This document shows, piece by piece, positions 46,062 to 55,980 of a stretch of DNA of 62,849 nt. The stretch is from an uncultured Prevotellaceae bacterium (GTDB lineage Bacteria > Bacteroidota > Bacteroidia > Bacteroidales > Bacteroidaceae). A program made the translations under genes and the position numbers. How positions within the stretch are numbered: the first letter of the stretch is position 1; every line of letters begins with the position of its first letter. The notes below the pieces were generated by a model. That model ran no database searches and had not been told where the DNA came from. It saw only the letters and a list, made by a program, of their open reading frames with translations. The DNA is taken from the NCBI GenBank assembly GCA_946185805.1, contig CAMHKU010000003.1:1-62849 (forward strand), written 5' to 3'.

Positions 46062-49000
46062 ATGAAACATTTGAAAAGATTTCTACTGAGTCTTTTGACT
46101 CTCGTTGCCAGTACAGCGATGTACGCGCAAACGATGATTCAAGGCACGGTGGTGGACCAGACTGGCGAAACGGTCATCGGCGCCACCGTTATGGAGAAAG
46201 GCACGTCGAACGGTACGGTTACCGACTTCGACGGCAACTTTAAACTGAAGGTAGAGCCCGGCCGCGTGCTGGTGTTCTCTTATGTCGGCATGCTCAATGT
46301 GGAGGCTCCCGCCAAGCAGGGCATGAAGATTACCATGCAGGACGACGCCCTGTCGCTGAACGAGGTGGTGGTCACGGGTTACACCACGCAGCGCAAGGCC
46401 GACCTGACGGGTGCCGTCTCGGTGGTGAGCGTCGACGAGCTGGCCAAACAAAACGAGAACAACCCCATCAAGGCTATGCAGGGCCGCGTGCCGGGCATGA
46501 ACATTGCGGCCGACGGTGCGCCCTCGGGCTCGGCCACGGTGCGTATCCGCGGTATCGGCACGCTCAACAACAACGACCCACTTTATATTATTGACGGTGT
46601 GCCCACGAAAGCCGGTATGCACGAGCTCAACGGCAACGACATTGAGTCGATTCAGGTGCTCAAAGATGCCGCATCGGCCTCTATCTACGGTTCGCGCGCC
46701 GCCAACGGTGTGATTATCATCACTACCAAACGCGGCAAGAGCGGCACCATCAAGGTAGACTTCGACGCCTCGCTGTCGGTACAGACCTACGCCCACAGGA
46801 TGGAGGTGCTGAATGCCAAGGAGTTTGGCCAGGTGATGTGGCAGGGCTACGTCAACGACGGGCTGAACCCCAACCAGAACGGCTTAGGCTATCACTACGA
46901 CTGGAGCTACGATGCTCAAGGCCGTCCCGTGCTGTCGGGCATGACCATGAGCAAGTATCTGGATGCCGCCGGCACCACCCCCGCCGCCGATACCGACTGG
47001 TTTGACGAGACCACCCGCACAGGACTGATTCAGCAGTACAACGTATCGCTGAGCAACGGTTCAGAGAAGGGGGCGTCGTTCTTCTCACTGGGCTACTATA
47101 ATAATAAAGGTATTATCAAGCAGAGCGACTTCGAGCGCCTCTCGGCCCGTATGAACACGGAGTACAAGCTGATGAAGGTGGGCGAGCTCGACGTGGTGAC
47201 CATTGGCGAGCACTTCACGCTGAACCGCACCAGCGAGGTGCAGGCTCCCGGCGGATTTCTGGAGAATGTGCTGCAGTTCAACCCCTCGCTGCCCGTCTAC
47301 ACCCGCGACGGCAAATACGCCGGCCCCGTGGGCGGATACCCCGACCGTGAGAACCCCGTGGCGCGCCTCGACCGCAACAGCGACAACCGCTACACCTACT
47401 GGCGCATGTTTGGCGATGCCTACGTGAACATCAACCCGCTGAAGAACTTCAACATCAAGTCGACGTTCGGCCTGGACTATGCCCAGAAGGAGCAGCGCAT
47501 CTTCCAGTATCCTATCACTGAGGGCACGGTGGCCAACTCTACCAACGGCGTGGAGGCCAAGCAGGAGCACTGGACCAAGTGGATGTGGAACGCCATTGCC
47601 ACCTACAACCTGGAGACGGGCAAGCACCGCGCCGACGCCATGATTGGTATTGAGCTGAACCGCGAGGACGACAAATGGTTTAGCGGCAAGAAGTACGACT
47701 TCGCCGTGCTCAACACCGACTACATGTGGCCAAATGCCGCCGTCGGCGAGGCTGAAGCATACGGTGCCGGCGAGGGCTACACGCTGCTGTCGTATTTCGG
47801 CAAGGCCAACTACACGTATGACGACAAGTATATGGGCTCGTTCACCATCCGCCGCGACGGTTCCAGCCGCTTTGGCAAGAACAACCGCTACGGTACGTTC
47901 CCCTCGGTGTCGCTCGGCTGGCGCATCAACCAGGAGAACTTCATGAAAGACATCAAGTGGATTGACAATATCAAGCTGCGCGCATCGTGGGGACAGACCG
48001 GTAACCAGGAAATCTCCAACATCGCTCGCTACACACTCTTTGAGAGCAACTACGGCGAGGCCGGCTTCGGCGGACAGAGCTACGGCACGAGCTACGACAT
48101 ACAGGGCACCAACGGCGGACAGCAGCTGCCCAGCGGATTTAAGCGCAACCAGCTGGGCAACGACGACCTGAAGTGGGAAACGACCACGCAGACCAACATC
48201 GGACTGGACTTCGGACTGCTGCGCAACGCCCTCTACGGCTCGTTTGAGTGGTACTACAAGAAGACGACCGACATCCTGGTCTACATGCCCGGTATCGGCG
48301 TCATGGGCGAAGGCTCCAGCCAGTGGATCAATGCCGGCGAGATGCTCAACAAGGGTGTTGAGCTGAACATCGGCTACCGCGGCGAGGCCGGCGACTTCCA
48401 GTATGACATTGCCGGCAACATCGGTACCTACCGCAACGAGGTGACCAAGATTCCTGAGACCATCGCTGCCAACGGCACCTTCGGCGGCAACGGCGTGGAG
48501 AGCGTCGTAGGCCATCCTATGGGTGCGCAGGTGGGCTACGTCTACGACGGCATCTTCAAAAGCCAGGCCGAGATTGACAACCACGCCACGCAGAACGGCG
48601 CCGGACTGGGACGCATACGCTGGAAGGACCTCAACGGCGACAACGTTATCAACGAGAAAGACCAGGAGTGGATCTATTCGCCCGTGCCCGACTTCACGTG
48701 GGGTCTGAACATCTACCTGCAGTATAAGCAGTTCGACCTGAGCATGTTCTGGCAGGGCGTACAGGGCGTCGACGTCATCAGCGACTTGAAGAAGGAGACC
48801 GACCTGTGGAGCGGCCTGAACATCTCGAACCTCAACAAGGGCAACCGTCTGCTCGATGCCTGGACGCCCAACAACATGGGCAGCAACATTCCGGCCATCA
48901 GCACCATGGACAACAACAACGAGAAGCGCGTCAGCAGCTACTTCGTTGAAAACGGCTCCTATGCCAAGCTGCGCACCATACAGCTGGGCTACAACCTGCC

Positions 49001-49169
49001 CAAGAGCGTCATCGAGAAGATTCACCTCTCGCGACTGCGCATGTATCTCTCTGCTCAGAACCTGCTCACCATCAAGAGCAAGAACTTCACGGGCGTAGAC
49101 CCCGAGAACGCCAACTTCGGCTATCCTATACCCCTGAACATCACCTTTGGTCTCAATGTCTCATTCTAA
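46062..49169 (+). CDS. susC: SusC-like TonB-dependent transporter 2
   Basis: 1035 residues. Signal peptide (KRFLLSLLTLVASTAMYAQ), regulatory carboxypeptidase-like domain (IQGTVVDQTGETVIGATVMEKG), EVVVTGYTTQRKADLTGAV, plug domain (AMQGRVPGMNIAADGAPSGSATVRIRGIGTLNNN) and barrel ending in LNVSF. The N-terminal 120 residues are much closer to SusC-1 than the barrel, which points to different ligands or chain lengths. SusD-2 follows after 13 bp. Confidence 0.95.
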   Translation: MKHLKRFLLSLLTLVASTAMYAQTMIQGTVVDQTGETVIGATVMEKGTSNGTVTDFDGNFKLKVEPGRVLVFSYVGMLNVEAPAKQGMKITMQDDALSLNEVVVTGYTTQRKADLTGAVSVVSVDELAKQNENNPIKAMQGRVPGMNIAADGAPSGSATVRIRGIGTLNNNDPLYIIDGVPTKAGMHELNGNDIESIQVLKDAASASIYGSRAANGVIIITTKRGKSGTIKVDFDASLSVQTYAHRMEVLNAKEFGQVMWQGYVNDGLNPNQNGLGYHYDWSYDAQGRPVLSGMTMSKYLDAAGTTPAADTDWFDETTRTGLIQQYNVSLSNGSEKGASFFSLGYYNNKGIIKQSDFERLSARMNTEYKLMKVGELDVVTIGEHFTLNRTSEVQAPGGFLENVLQFNPSLPVYTRDGKYAGPVGGYPDRENPVARLDRNSDNRYTYWRMFGDAYVNINPLKNFNIKSTFGLDYAQKEQRIFQYPITEGTVANSTNGVEAKQEHWTKWMWNAIATYNLETGKHRADAMIGIELNREDDKWFSGKKYDFAVLNTDYMWPNAAVGEAEAYGAGEGYTLLSYFGKANYTYDDKYMGSFTIRRDGSSRFGKNNRYGTFPSVSLGWRINQENFMKDIKWIDNIKLRASWGQTGNQEISNIARYTLFESNYGEAGFGGQSYGTSYDIQGTNGGQQLPSGFKRNQLGNDDLKWETTTQTNIGLDFGLLRNALYGSFEWYYKKTTDILVYMPGIGVMGEGSSQWINAGEMLNKGVELNIGYRGEAGDFQYDIAGNIGTYRNEVTKIPETIAANGTFGGNGVESVVGHPMGAQVGYVYDGIFKSQAEIDNHATQNGAGLGRIRWKDLNGDNVINEKDQEWIYSPVPDFTWGLNIYLQYKQFDLSMFWQGVQGVDVISDLKKETDLWSGLNISNLNKGNRLLDAWTPNNMGSNIPAISTMDNNNEKRVSSYFVENGSYAKLRTIQLGYNLPKSVIEKIHLSRLRMYLSAQNLLTIKSKNFTGVDPENANFGYPIPLNITFGLNVSF

Positions 49170-49182
49170 ATACAGCAGCACT

Positions 49183-50916
49183 ATGAAAAAGCTTAATAAT
49201 ATAATTAATGTATGTCTCGTATGCTGCGGTATGACCGCAGCCCTCACCTCCTGCAGCAGCTTCCTCGACGAGCACGTGCCGCAGGCCACGCTGAGCGACG
49301 AACAGGTGAAAACCGCCGAAAATGCTGAGGCCATGGTGGTTTCGGCCTATGCCATCTTCACCACCGCCGAGGATATCAACTCATCGTTCTCGATGTGGAA
49401 CTTCGACGTGCGCTCCGACGACGCCTACAAGGGCGGTTCGGGCACCAGCGACGGCGACGTGTTCCATCAGTTGGAAGTGCAGCAGGGCGTGCTCACCACC
49501 AACTGGAATATCAACGACATGTGGGTACGCCTGTACAACAGCCTCTCGCGCGTGAACAGCGCCATCGCACTGCTCAACGCCAGCGACTACGACATGAAAC
49601 AGCAGCGCATGGCCGAGATGAAGTTCCTGAGAGCCTATGCACACTTCCTGCTGAAGCGCCTCTACAAGAACATTCCTTTCGTGATGAACGAGAACATGAC
49701 CTACGACGAGTATAACAACCTGTCGAACCGTGAGTATACCAACGACGAGGGCTGGCAGCTCATCATCGACGACCTGACGGAGGCTTTCAACACGCTGCCC
49801 GCCACGCAGATAGACAAGGGACGCCCCACGAAGGCCAGCGCCGCAGCATTCCTGGCAAAGGTCTACCTCTATAAGGCTTACCGCCAGGACGATGCCAACA
49901 CCAACCAGGTGACGAGCATCAACGAGCAGGACCTGCAGAAGGTGATAGAATATACCAACCCCGCACTCTATGCCAACTACGGACTGGAAGCCGACATCCA
50001 CAACAACTTCCGCCCCGAGGAGCAGTATGAGAACGGCGTGGAGAGCCTCTGGGCCATACAGTATTCGCGCAACGACGGCTCTACTTACGGCAACCTGAAC
50101 TGGAGCTACGGCCTGATACCGCCCAACATCCCCGGCGCCACCGACGGTGGTACCGATTTCTACAAACCCTCGCAGAACCTGGTGAACGCCTACCGCACAG
50201 GGGCTGACGGACTGCCACTGATAGACAGCTTCAACCAGAAGGACTACGACAAGGCCAGCGACAACGCCGACCCACGACTGTTCCTTACTGTGGGCATGCC
50301 CGGACTGCCGTACATGTTTAACCGTAACTACATGATGGAGGAGACCAGCATCTGGAGCCGCTCAAACGGACTCTACGGCTACTATGTGACGCTGAAGCAG
50401 AACGTTGACCCCGCACTCATCGGCAGTTACCTCATCAAGGGCAGCTACTGGGCCAGCTCGATGAACCGCATCGTCTTCCGCTATGCTGAGGTACTGCTGA
50501 ACCGCGCCGAGGCTTACGCACAGCTGGGACAGACGCAGGAGGCCGTGACGCTGATCAACCAGATCCGCACACGTGCCGCCGGCAGCACGCAGATGATTGC
50601 CAATTACCCCGGTGCCTACGGCGTGAAGCTGTATATCACCAACTACAAGGGCAGCTATGGCAAGGACGACGTGGTGAAGATGGTGAAGATGGAGCGACGC
50701 CTGGAGCTGGGCATGGAGAGCGAGCGGTTCTTCGACCTCGTGCGCTGGGGCGATGCTGCCACCGTGCTCAACAAGTACTACGCAGAGGAGATTTCTCACT
50801 GCGCCATTTACACTGACGCTCACTTCACGGCCAACAAGGATGAGTATCTGCCCATACCTTTCAGCCAGATCTCTGCCTCTAACGGTCACTACACCCAGAA
50901 CATCGGCAACTGGTAA
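49183..50916 (+). CDS. susD: SusD-like surface glycan-binding lipoprotein 2
   Basis: 577 residues. Lipoprotein signal MKKLNNIINVCLVCCGMTAA with lipobox LTSC, SusD-like N-terminal domain (ENAEAMVVSAYAIFTTAEDINSS, RMAEMKFLRAYAHFLLKRLYKNI) and C-terminal SusD domain (VKMERRLELGMESERFFDLVRWGDAATVL). It shares the SFSMWNFDVRSDDAYKGGS motif with SusD-1 (WVFDVRSDDAYKGGE), which suggests a common fructan ligand. The start at 49183 is used; the longer frame from 49147 overlaps the end of SusC-2. Confidence 0.94.
   Translation: MKKLNNIINVCLVCCGMTAALTSCSSFLDEHVPQATLSDEQVKTAENAEAMVVSAYAIFTTAEDINSSFSMWNFDVRSDDAYKGGSGTSDGDVFHQLEVQQGVLTTNWNINDMWVRLYNSLSRVNSAIALLNASDYDMKQQRMAEMKFLRAYAHFLLKRLYKNIPFVMNENMTYDEYNNLSNREYTNDEGWQLIIDDLTEAFNTLPATQIDKGRPTKASAAAFLAKVYLYKAYRQDDANTNQVTSINEQDLQKVIEYTNPALYANYGLEADIHNNFRPEEQYENGVESLWAIQYSRNDGSTYGNLNWSYGLIPPNIPGATDGGTDFYKPSQNLVNAYRTGADGLPLIDSFNQKDYDKASDNADPRLFLTVGMPGLPYMFNRNYMMEETSIWSRSNGLYGYYVTLKQNVDPALIGSYLIKGSYWASSMNRIVFRYAEVLLNRAEAYAQLGQTQEAVTLINQIRTRAAGSTQMIANYPGAYGVKLYITNYKGSYGKDDVVKMVKMERRLELGMESERFFDLVRWGDAATVLNKYYAEEISHCAIYTDAHFTANKDEYLPIPFSQISASNGHYTQNIGNW
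49223..49241 (+). repeat. Signal-peptide hairpin, SusD-2 (compensated variant)
   Basis: GCTGCGGT-ATG-ACCGCAGC at +41 from the start codon. Compared with the other copies the C-G pair is swapped to G-C on both arms, so pairing is kept although the encoded residues change (A-I-S to G-M-T). Confidence 0.75.
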
Positions 50917-50922
50917 AACATT

Positions 50923-50992
50923 ATTGAACGTTGAACATTAAACGTTGAACATTGAACATTGAACGTTGAATATTGAACATTGAACATTGAAG
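50923..50992. repeat. Ten-unit heptamer array between SusD-2 and SGBP-2
   Basis: Ten strict 7-bp units of ATTGAAC and variants (GTTGAAC, ATTAAAC, GTTGAAT, ATTGAAG), from 7 bp after the SusD-2 stop to 26 bp before the next start. Confidence 0.9.
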
Positions 50993-51018
50993 AATTGAAG
51001 AATTAAAAGCTAAGAATT

Positions 51019-52428
51019 ATGATTACCAAGATATATCAATTTCTCTGCGTTTGTCTCGTAAGCTGCGCTATCAGCGCAGCCCTGTCAAGCTGCAGCAGCG
51101 ACAATACCAGCGACCTGCAGCTGTCGGGCGACTGCATGGTGGAGTCAATCAAGCTCGACGACTACGAAGGAACCATCGACCTAGCTACACGCAGCATTGT
51201 GGTGCGCCTGCCAGAAGTCTACGACACGAAGGCTATGAAACTGACAGCCCTCAACCTCTCTGCCGGCGCTACGTGTAACATCGCTCAGGGCGCTACGCTC
51301 GACATGGGCGCCGCCAAGACGCTGAAGGTAAAGAACGGCGACGTCTACATGGACTGGACGCTCTCAGTGCTCCACGACGAGGCACGCATCACCCAGTTCT
51401 ATATCAACGACATCTATCAGGGAGCTATCGACCAGGCGGCCAAGACCATTACCGTCTACGTGCCCGGTGCAGTAGGACTGACGGGACTCGTGCCCACCAT
51501 CACCTACAGCAAGAACGCCACCGTGACCCCCGGTAACGGCGTAGCTCAGGACTTTACCGAGCCTGTAGCCTATAAGGTGACCAACAACTCGGCAGAGGCT
51601 ACCTACATGGTTACGGTGATTGCCATCGGCAAGCCCTCGGCACTCTTCGTTGGCTCGGCTGCCACCATGAACGACCTCGACCCCGAGGCTAAGGCTGCCT
51701 GCCAGTGGATGCTGGGCAATGTGGCCAACTCGCTCTACGCCTCGTTCAGCGACCTGCGTGCCGGCACCCTCGACCTCTCTGAGTGTAAGGTCATCTGGTG
51801 GCACTGGCATGTCGACGGCGGCGTCGACGGTCACGACGTGTTTGCGGCCAAGGCTACCGACGCTCTGGAATCGAAGAACGAGCTGCGCACGTTCTATGAA
51901 AATGGCGGCGCACTCTTCCTGACGCGCTATGCCACCAACCTGCCATCGTTCATCGGCGTCACCGGCGATGACGAATGGACAACGCCCAACAACTGCTGGG
52001 GCCAGAACGAGGATGCTGCCGAGCTGTGTGGCGGCCCCTGGAGCTTCCGCATCTTCGACGGACAGAACAGCCATCCGCTGTGGCAGAACCTGGTGCAGGG
52101 CGACAACCAGCAGGAGGTGTACTGCACCGATGCCGGCTATCACATCACTAACTCTACGGCACAATATCATATAGGTACCGACTGGGGTGGCTACGACAAC
52201 CATGCGGCCTGGGAGCAGCGCACCGGCGGCAAGATTCTGGGCGTGGGCGGCGACGGCGCCGTGGTAGCCTGGGAGTATCCTGCCCATGACGGCCGTGGCG
52301 GCATCGTCTGCATCGGCTCGGGCTGCTACGACTGGTACTCTTACACCTTTGAGCCGGGCTATACCGAGAAGTTCCACAAGAACATTGAGATTATCACCAC
52401 TAATGCGTTTAACCACTTAATGAAGTAA
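51019..52428 (+). CDS. DUF4960 surface glycan-binding protein 2
   Basis: 469 residues. Signal MITKIYQFLCVCLVSCAISA with lipobox LSSC, two Ig-like beta domains (about 35-120 and 121-210, each ending in a 'VT/LSVxxxx' strand), and one DUF4960 domain (about 213-465, from KPSALFVGSAATMNDLDPEAKAACQWM to the C-terminus). Position after SusD and the DUF4960 domain match the levan-binding BT1761 of B. thetaiotaomicron. Unlike SGBP-1 it has one DUF4960 copy that is only distantly similar. It is followed by a surface GH32 gene after 4 bp. Confidence 0.88.
   Translation: MITKIYQFLCVCLVSCAISAALSSCSSDNTSDLQLSGDCMVESIKLDDYEGTIDLATRSIVVRLPEVYDTKAMKLTALNLSAGATCNIAQGATLDMGAAKTLKVKNGDVYMDWTLSVLHDEARITQFYINDIYQGAIDQAAKTITVYVPGAVGLTGLVPTITYSKNATVTPGNGVAQDFTEPVAYKVTNNSAEATYMVTVIAIGKPSALFVGSAATMNDLDPEAKAACQWMLGNVANSLYASFSDLRAGTLDLSECKVIWWHWHVDGGVDGHDVFAAKATDALESKNELRTFYENGGALFLTRYATNLPSFIGVTGDDEWTTPNNCWGQNEDAAELCGGPWSFRIFDGQNSHPLWQNLVQGDNQQEVYCTDAGYHITNSTAQYHIGTDWGGYDNHAAWEQRTGGKILGVGGDGAVVAWEYPAHDGRGGIVCIGSGCYDWYSYTFEPGYTEKFHKNIEIITTNAFNHLMK
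51062..51080 (+). repeat. Signal-peptide hairpin, SGBP-2
   Basis: GCTGCGCT-ATC-AGCGCAGC at +44 from the start codon. Confidence 0.75.
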
Positions 52429-52432
52429 CACC

Positions 52433-54010
52433 ATGACTAATAATATGATGAATTTATGCTTTGCGGGTCTGGTAAGCTGCGCTATCAGCGCAGCCACCGC
52501 CTGCAGCGACGACAGCTACGGCCCCGATCCCGACAAGGACTGGGCTGGCACCACTGAGTTTTTCAACTCTACCGACGACGCCGGTTTCCAGACATACTAC
52601 AAGCCTGCCATTGGCCGCGTGGGCGACCCCATGCCCTTCTACGACCAGAAAGCCGGCGAATACAAGGTGCTCTATCTGCAGGAGTACGACAATAACGGCC
52701 CCTGCTACCACCCCTTCTGGGGTGTGAGCACCAAGGACGGCGCCACCTATGAGTCGATGGGCGAGGTACTGCCCACGGGCAGCTCGGTACTGGAGGCCGA
52801 CGCCGCCCTGGGCACGGGCTGTGCCTACTACAGCGAGAAGGAGGGCCTGTACTACATCTATTATACCGGCCACACACAGAAGGAGGTGGTGATGCGCGCC
52901 ACGTCGCCCGACTTCAAGACATGGACGAAAGACGCAGCATGGGTGCTACGCGGCAGCGACTACGGCTACAGCGACCAGGACTTCCGCGACCCGCAGATCT
53001 TCGTGGCCGACGACGGTCTCTACCACATGGTCATCTCGTCGAACCTGAAGTTTGCCGACTTTAAGTCCTCCGACCTGAAGACGTGGGAGCATGTGGGCAG
53101 CTTCAATATGGTGTGGGACCGCATGTGTGAGTGCCCCGACATCTTCAAGATGGGCAACTACTGGTATCTGGTCTACAGCGAGGGCTTCCGCTCAGCTTGG
53201 AGCCGCAAGGTGAAGTACATGATGGCCACAAGCTTTGAGGGGCTGAAGCGCTGCTTCGACGACCCCGGTGCCAACTGGCCTAAGGACGGCCATGAGGGTG
53301 TGCTCGACACGCGGGCTTTCTATGCCGGCAAGACGGCGAGCAACGGCGACGAGCGACTGATATGGGGCTGGAGCCCCTACCGCACGGGAGCCACCCTGCA
53401 CGATAAAAACATCAGCGTGGGTGCCGACGGCGAACCCAACTGGTCGGGGGCATTGGTATGCCATAAGATTATACAGCATGCTGACGGCACGCTGACGCTG
53501 GGCGAGGTGCCGGCCATCAAGGCCAAATATGCCAAGGAGCAGCCATTGAACGTGATGGACAGCAAGGGCTACTCGGGCGGCACGCTGACGGGCGATGGTG
53601 CCTACGTGCTGTACAACCGGCTGGGCACGTGCAACCACATAGAGATGACGGTGAAGACGTCGAACAACTGGGATAAGTTTGGTATCTCGCTGGTGCGCGG
53701 CACAGACTCTAAGAAGTACTACACGATGGTGGTGAACCCTGAGGACGAGAACCACCGCAAGGTGAACTTCGAACAGGAGGGCGCTGAGGGCAAAGGCTTC
53801 ATCGAGGGTATCGACGGCTACTGGTTTGAGCGCCCGGCAGACAACACCTACCACATCAGCATCTATACCGACAACTCGGTGGTAGTGATGTATATCAACG
53901 ATGTGTGTGCCTACACCCAGCGTATCTACGGCGTGCAGAAAAACTGCTGGAGCATCAACAACTATGGCGGCTCGATTACCGTGAGCGATGTGAAGGTAAG
54001 CCAGCAGTAA
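52433..54010 (+). CDS. GH32 surface lipoprotein, probable endo-fructanase
   Basis: 525 residues. Lipoprotein signal with Cys at TAC (about residue 24) and an acidic SDDS that in Bacteroidota favours surface display. The GH32 propeller (about 45-360) keeps all three catalytic motifs in the non-WMNDPNG form: GRVGDPMPFYD (nucleophile Asp65), DFRDPQIF (Asp186) and CECPDIF (acid/base Glu233). A C-terminal beta-sandwich (about 375-525) resembles LamG-type modules. Location right after the surface binding protein parallels the endo-levanase BT1760. It starts 4 bp after SGBP-2. Endo action on levan is inferred. Confidence 0.87.
   Translation: MTNNMMNLCFAGLVSCAISAATACSDDSYGPDPDKDWAGTTEFFNSTDDAGFQTYYKPAIGRVGDPMPFYDQKAGEYKVLYLQEYDNNGPCYHPFWGVSTKDGATYESMGEVLPTGSSVLEADAALGTGCAYYSEKEGLYYIYYTGHTQKEVVMRATSPDFKTWTKDAAWVLRGSDYGYSDQDFRDPQIFVADDGLYHMVISSNLKFADFKSSDLKTWEHVGSFNMVWDRMCECPDIFKMGNYWYLVYSEGFRSAWSRKVKYMMATSFEGLKRCFDDPGANWPKDGHEGVLDTRAFYAGKTASNGDERLIWGWSPYRTGATLHDKNISVGADGEPNWSGALVCHKIIQHADGTLTLGEVPAIKAKYAKEQPLNVMDSKGYSGGTLTGDGAYVLYNRLGTCNHIEMTVKTSNNWDKFGISLVRGTDSKKYYTMVVNPEDENHRKVNFEQEGAEGKGFIEGIDGYWFERPADNTYHISIYTDNSVVVMYINDVCAYTQRIYGVQKNCWSINNYGGSITVSDVKVSQQ
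52476..52494 (+). repeat. Signal-peptide hairpin, surface GH32
   Basis: GCTGCGCT-ATC-AGCGCAGC at +44 from the start codon, although the first 14 codons differ from the other leaders. Confidence 0.75.
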
Positions 54011-54012
54011 TA

Positions 54013-54076
54013 GAATTGAAAAATTGAAAAATTGAAAAATTGAAGAATTGAAAGATTGAAGAATTGAAAGATTGAA
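54013..54076. repeat. Octamer-like repeat behind the surface GH32 gene
   Basis: Eight consecutive units of AATTGAAA/GATTGAAG, here with an 8-bp period, between the stop codon and the operator of the next gene. Confidence 0.7.
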
Positions 54077-54085
54077 GAGTTATTT

Positions 54086-54123
54086 ATCGTTCATCGTGGC
54101 ACAAAATTGTTGCGATGAACGAT
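54086..54123. promoter_or_regulatory. Operator-like inverted repeat upstream of periplasmic GH32
   Basis: Perfect 11-bp arms ATCGTTCATCG and CGATGAACGAT enclose 16 bp. Positions 54103-54117 are the exact reverse complement of 31677-31691 in the SusC-1 promoter. GAACGAT ends 51 bp before the -7 element, about two helical turns more than at the SusC promoters. Confidence 0.7.
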
Positions 54124-54173
54124 TTTTTCTAATCTTTGTAACATAATTGACACGAAAGAAAGGCGAAAAGCTG

Positions 54174-54181
54174 TAAATTTG
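54174..54181 (+). promoter_or_regulatory. -7 element of periplasmic GH32
   Basis: TAAATTTG, 42 bp before the start codon; AATCTTTG at 54131 is a weaker alternative. Confidence 0.55.
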
Positions 54182-54223
54182 CAGCAGAAACTTAAAACAA
54201 ATAACTAAAAACTGAAAAAAGCA

Positions 54224-55906
54224 ATGAAGAAATTATTTGCCACGATGGCCGTGCTGCTCTCGGCCTGGGCTACGATGACGGCTCAGGTGACGCCCATGAT
54301 TTTGGGCGACAGCCACGCCATGATGCGTCTGGAGCAGGGCGGTGCTAAGTATGTGCTGCTACCCGTTCAGGAGAAAGAAGAGAATGCCCACATCGCTGTT
54401 TTGGACGGTCAGAACGAGATGGTGAAGCGGCTCAACGTCAGGCTCGCCGTCGACAAGGTTGACTACCTCGTACCTTTGGAGATTGGCAAGGGCCGCCTGC
54501 TGGACATCACCTTCAACGGCGACCGCCGCAAGACGGGGGCCGTGAAGGATTTTGCATGCTGGAAGGAAATGAAGTTCAGCAACACCTTCGACACCACCAA
54601 CCGCGAGAAGTTTCGCCCTGCCTACCACCATACACCCCTCTACGGCTGGATGAACGACCCCAACGGCATGTATTATAAGGATGGCGTGTGGCACCTCTAC
54701 TATCAGTTTAACCCCTACGGCTCGCAGTGGGAGAACATGACATGGGGACACTCCACGTCGGAAGACCTCATCCACTGGAAGGCGCAGCCCCTGGCCATCG
54801 AGGCCGACTGGCTGGGCGCCATCTTCAGCGGCAGCGCCATCGTCGACAAGGACAACACCACGGGCTTCGGCCGCAACGCTGTGGTGGCCATGTACACGTC
54901 GGCAGGCTCGGCACAGACGCAGAGCATCGCCTACAGCGCCGACGGCGGACGCACGTTTACCAAATATGAGGGCAACCCCGTGATTACGGCTAATGCGCCC
55001 GACTTCCGCGACCCCAAGGTGATGTGGTATGAGCCGCGTCAGTGCTGGATCGTGGTGCTGGCCGTAGGCCAGGAGGTGCAGTTCTACAGCTCTAAGAATA
55101 TGAAGGAGTGGACGTATGAGAGCAGCTTCGGCCGTGAGTATGGCAACCACGACGGCGTGTGGGAGTGCCCCGACCTGATGAAGCTGGACAACAAGTGGGT
55201 GCTGCTGCTCAACATCAACCCCGGCGGACCTTTCGGAGGCTCGGCTACGCAGTATTTCGTAGGTCAGTTTGACGGTCATAAGTTCACCTGCGAGGATGAG
55301 CCTAAGGAGACCAAGTGGATGGACTACGGCAAGGACCACTATGCTACGGTCACATTCCACAATGCCCCTGAGGGTCGCACGGTGGCACTGCCCTGGATGA
55401 GCAACTGGCAGTATGCCAATCAGGTGCCTACGCTGCAGTTCCGCTCGGCCAACGGTCTGCCCCGCGACTTAGGACTGAAGGTGGCTAATGGCGAGACCAT
55501 CCTCACCAGCAAGCCCTCGAAGGAGGTGGATGCCGTTCGCGGCAAGAAATTGAAGAAGCCTACTGACATGTGCGAAATCGTGATAGACCTCAAAGCCAAC
55601 ACCGAAATCACGCTCTCCAATCTGAAGGGCGAGCAGGTGGTGATGCGCTACAGCCAGCAGAAGCAGACCTTCACCATGGACCGCACAAAGAGTGGCGACG
55701 TGAGCTTCAGCGAGGCCTTCGCCTGCGAGACCTGCGCACCCACCTACGGCAACCTGCGCCAGTTGCGCATCTTCATCGACCGCTGCAGCATCGAGGCCTT
55801 CGATGCCGAGGGCAAGATGGCTATGACCAACCTGGTGTTCCCCTCGGAGCCTTATAATATAATTAAGGTGAAGGGCGGCAAGGCTACTATCTACGAAGTG
55901 AAGTAA
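54224..55906 (+). CDS. GH32 exo-beta-fructosidase (periplasmic)
   Basis: 560 residues. A cleavable signal (KKLFATMAVLLSAWATMTAQ) without lipobox cysteine points to the periplasm. An N-terminal small beta domain (about 22-115, DUF4980-like) precedes the canonical GH32 propeller with WMNDPNG (nucleophile Asp145), DFRDP (Asp263) and WECPD (Glu314), and a C-terminal beta-sandwich (LRIFIDRCSIEAFDAEGKMAMTNLVFP). It should release fructose from imported fructo-oligosaccharides or sucrose. It starts a probable operon with the MFS transporter and fructokinase genes under the shared operator. Confidence 0.93.
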   Translation: MKKLFATMAVLLSAWATMTAQVTPMILGDSHAMMRLEQGGAKYVLLPVQEKEENAHIAVLDGQNEMVKRLNVRLAVDKVDYLVPLEIGKGRLLDITFNGDRRKTGAVKDFACWKEMKFSNTFDTTNREKFRPAYHHTPLYGWMNDPNGMYYKDGVWHLYYQFNPYGSQWENMTWGHSTSEDLIHWKAQPLAIEADWLGAIFSGSAIVDKDNTTGFGRNAVVAMYTSAGSAQTQSIAYSADGGRTFTKYEGNPVITANAPDFRDPKVMWYEPRQCWIVVLAVGQEVQFYSSKNMKEWTYESSFGREYGNHDGVWECPDLMKLDNKWVLLLNINPGGPFGGSATQYFVGQFDGHKFTCEDEPKETKWMDYGKDHYATVTFHNAPEGRTVALPWMSNWQYANQVPTLQFRSANGLPRDLGLKVANGETILTSKPSKEVDAVRGKKLKKPTDMCEIVIDLKANTEITLSNLKGEQVVMRYSQQKQTFTMDRTKSGDVSFSEAFACETCAPTYGNLRQLRIFIDRCSIEAFDAEGKMAMTNLVFPSEPYNIIKVKGGKATIYEVK

Positions 55907-55980
55907 ATTTACTATTTGACGATTTACAATTTACGATTTATTGACGATTGGATTATTTAGTTATTTACATTCCCAAGCAA

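Noticed and set aside
47085..49025. 646-codon open frame on the minus strand opposite SusC-2
   Set aside because: Antisense to a clear SusC gene; no recognisable domain and skewed composition.
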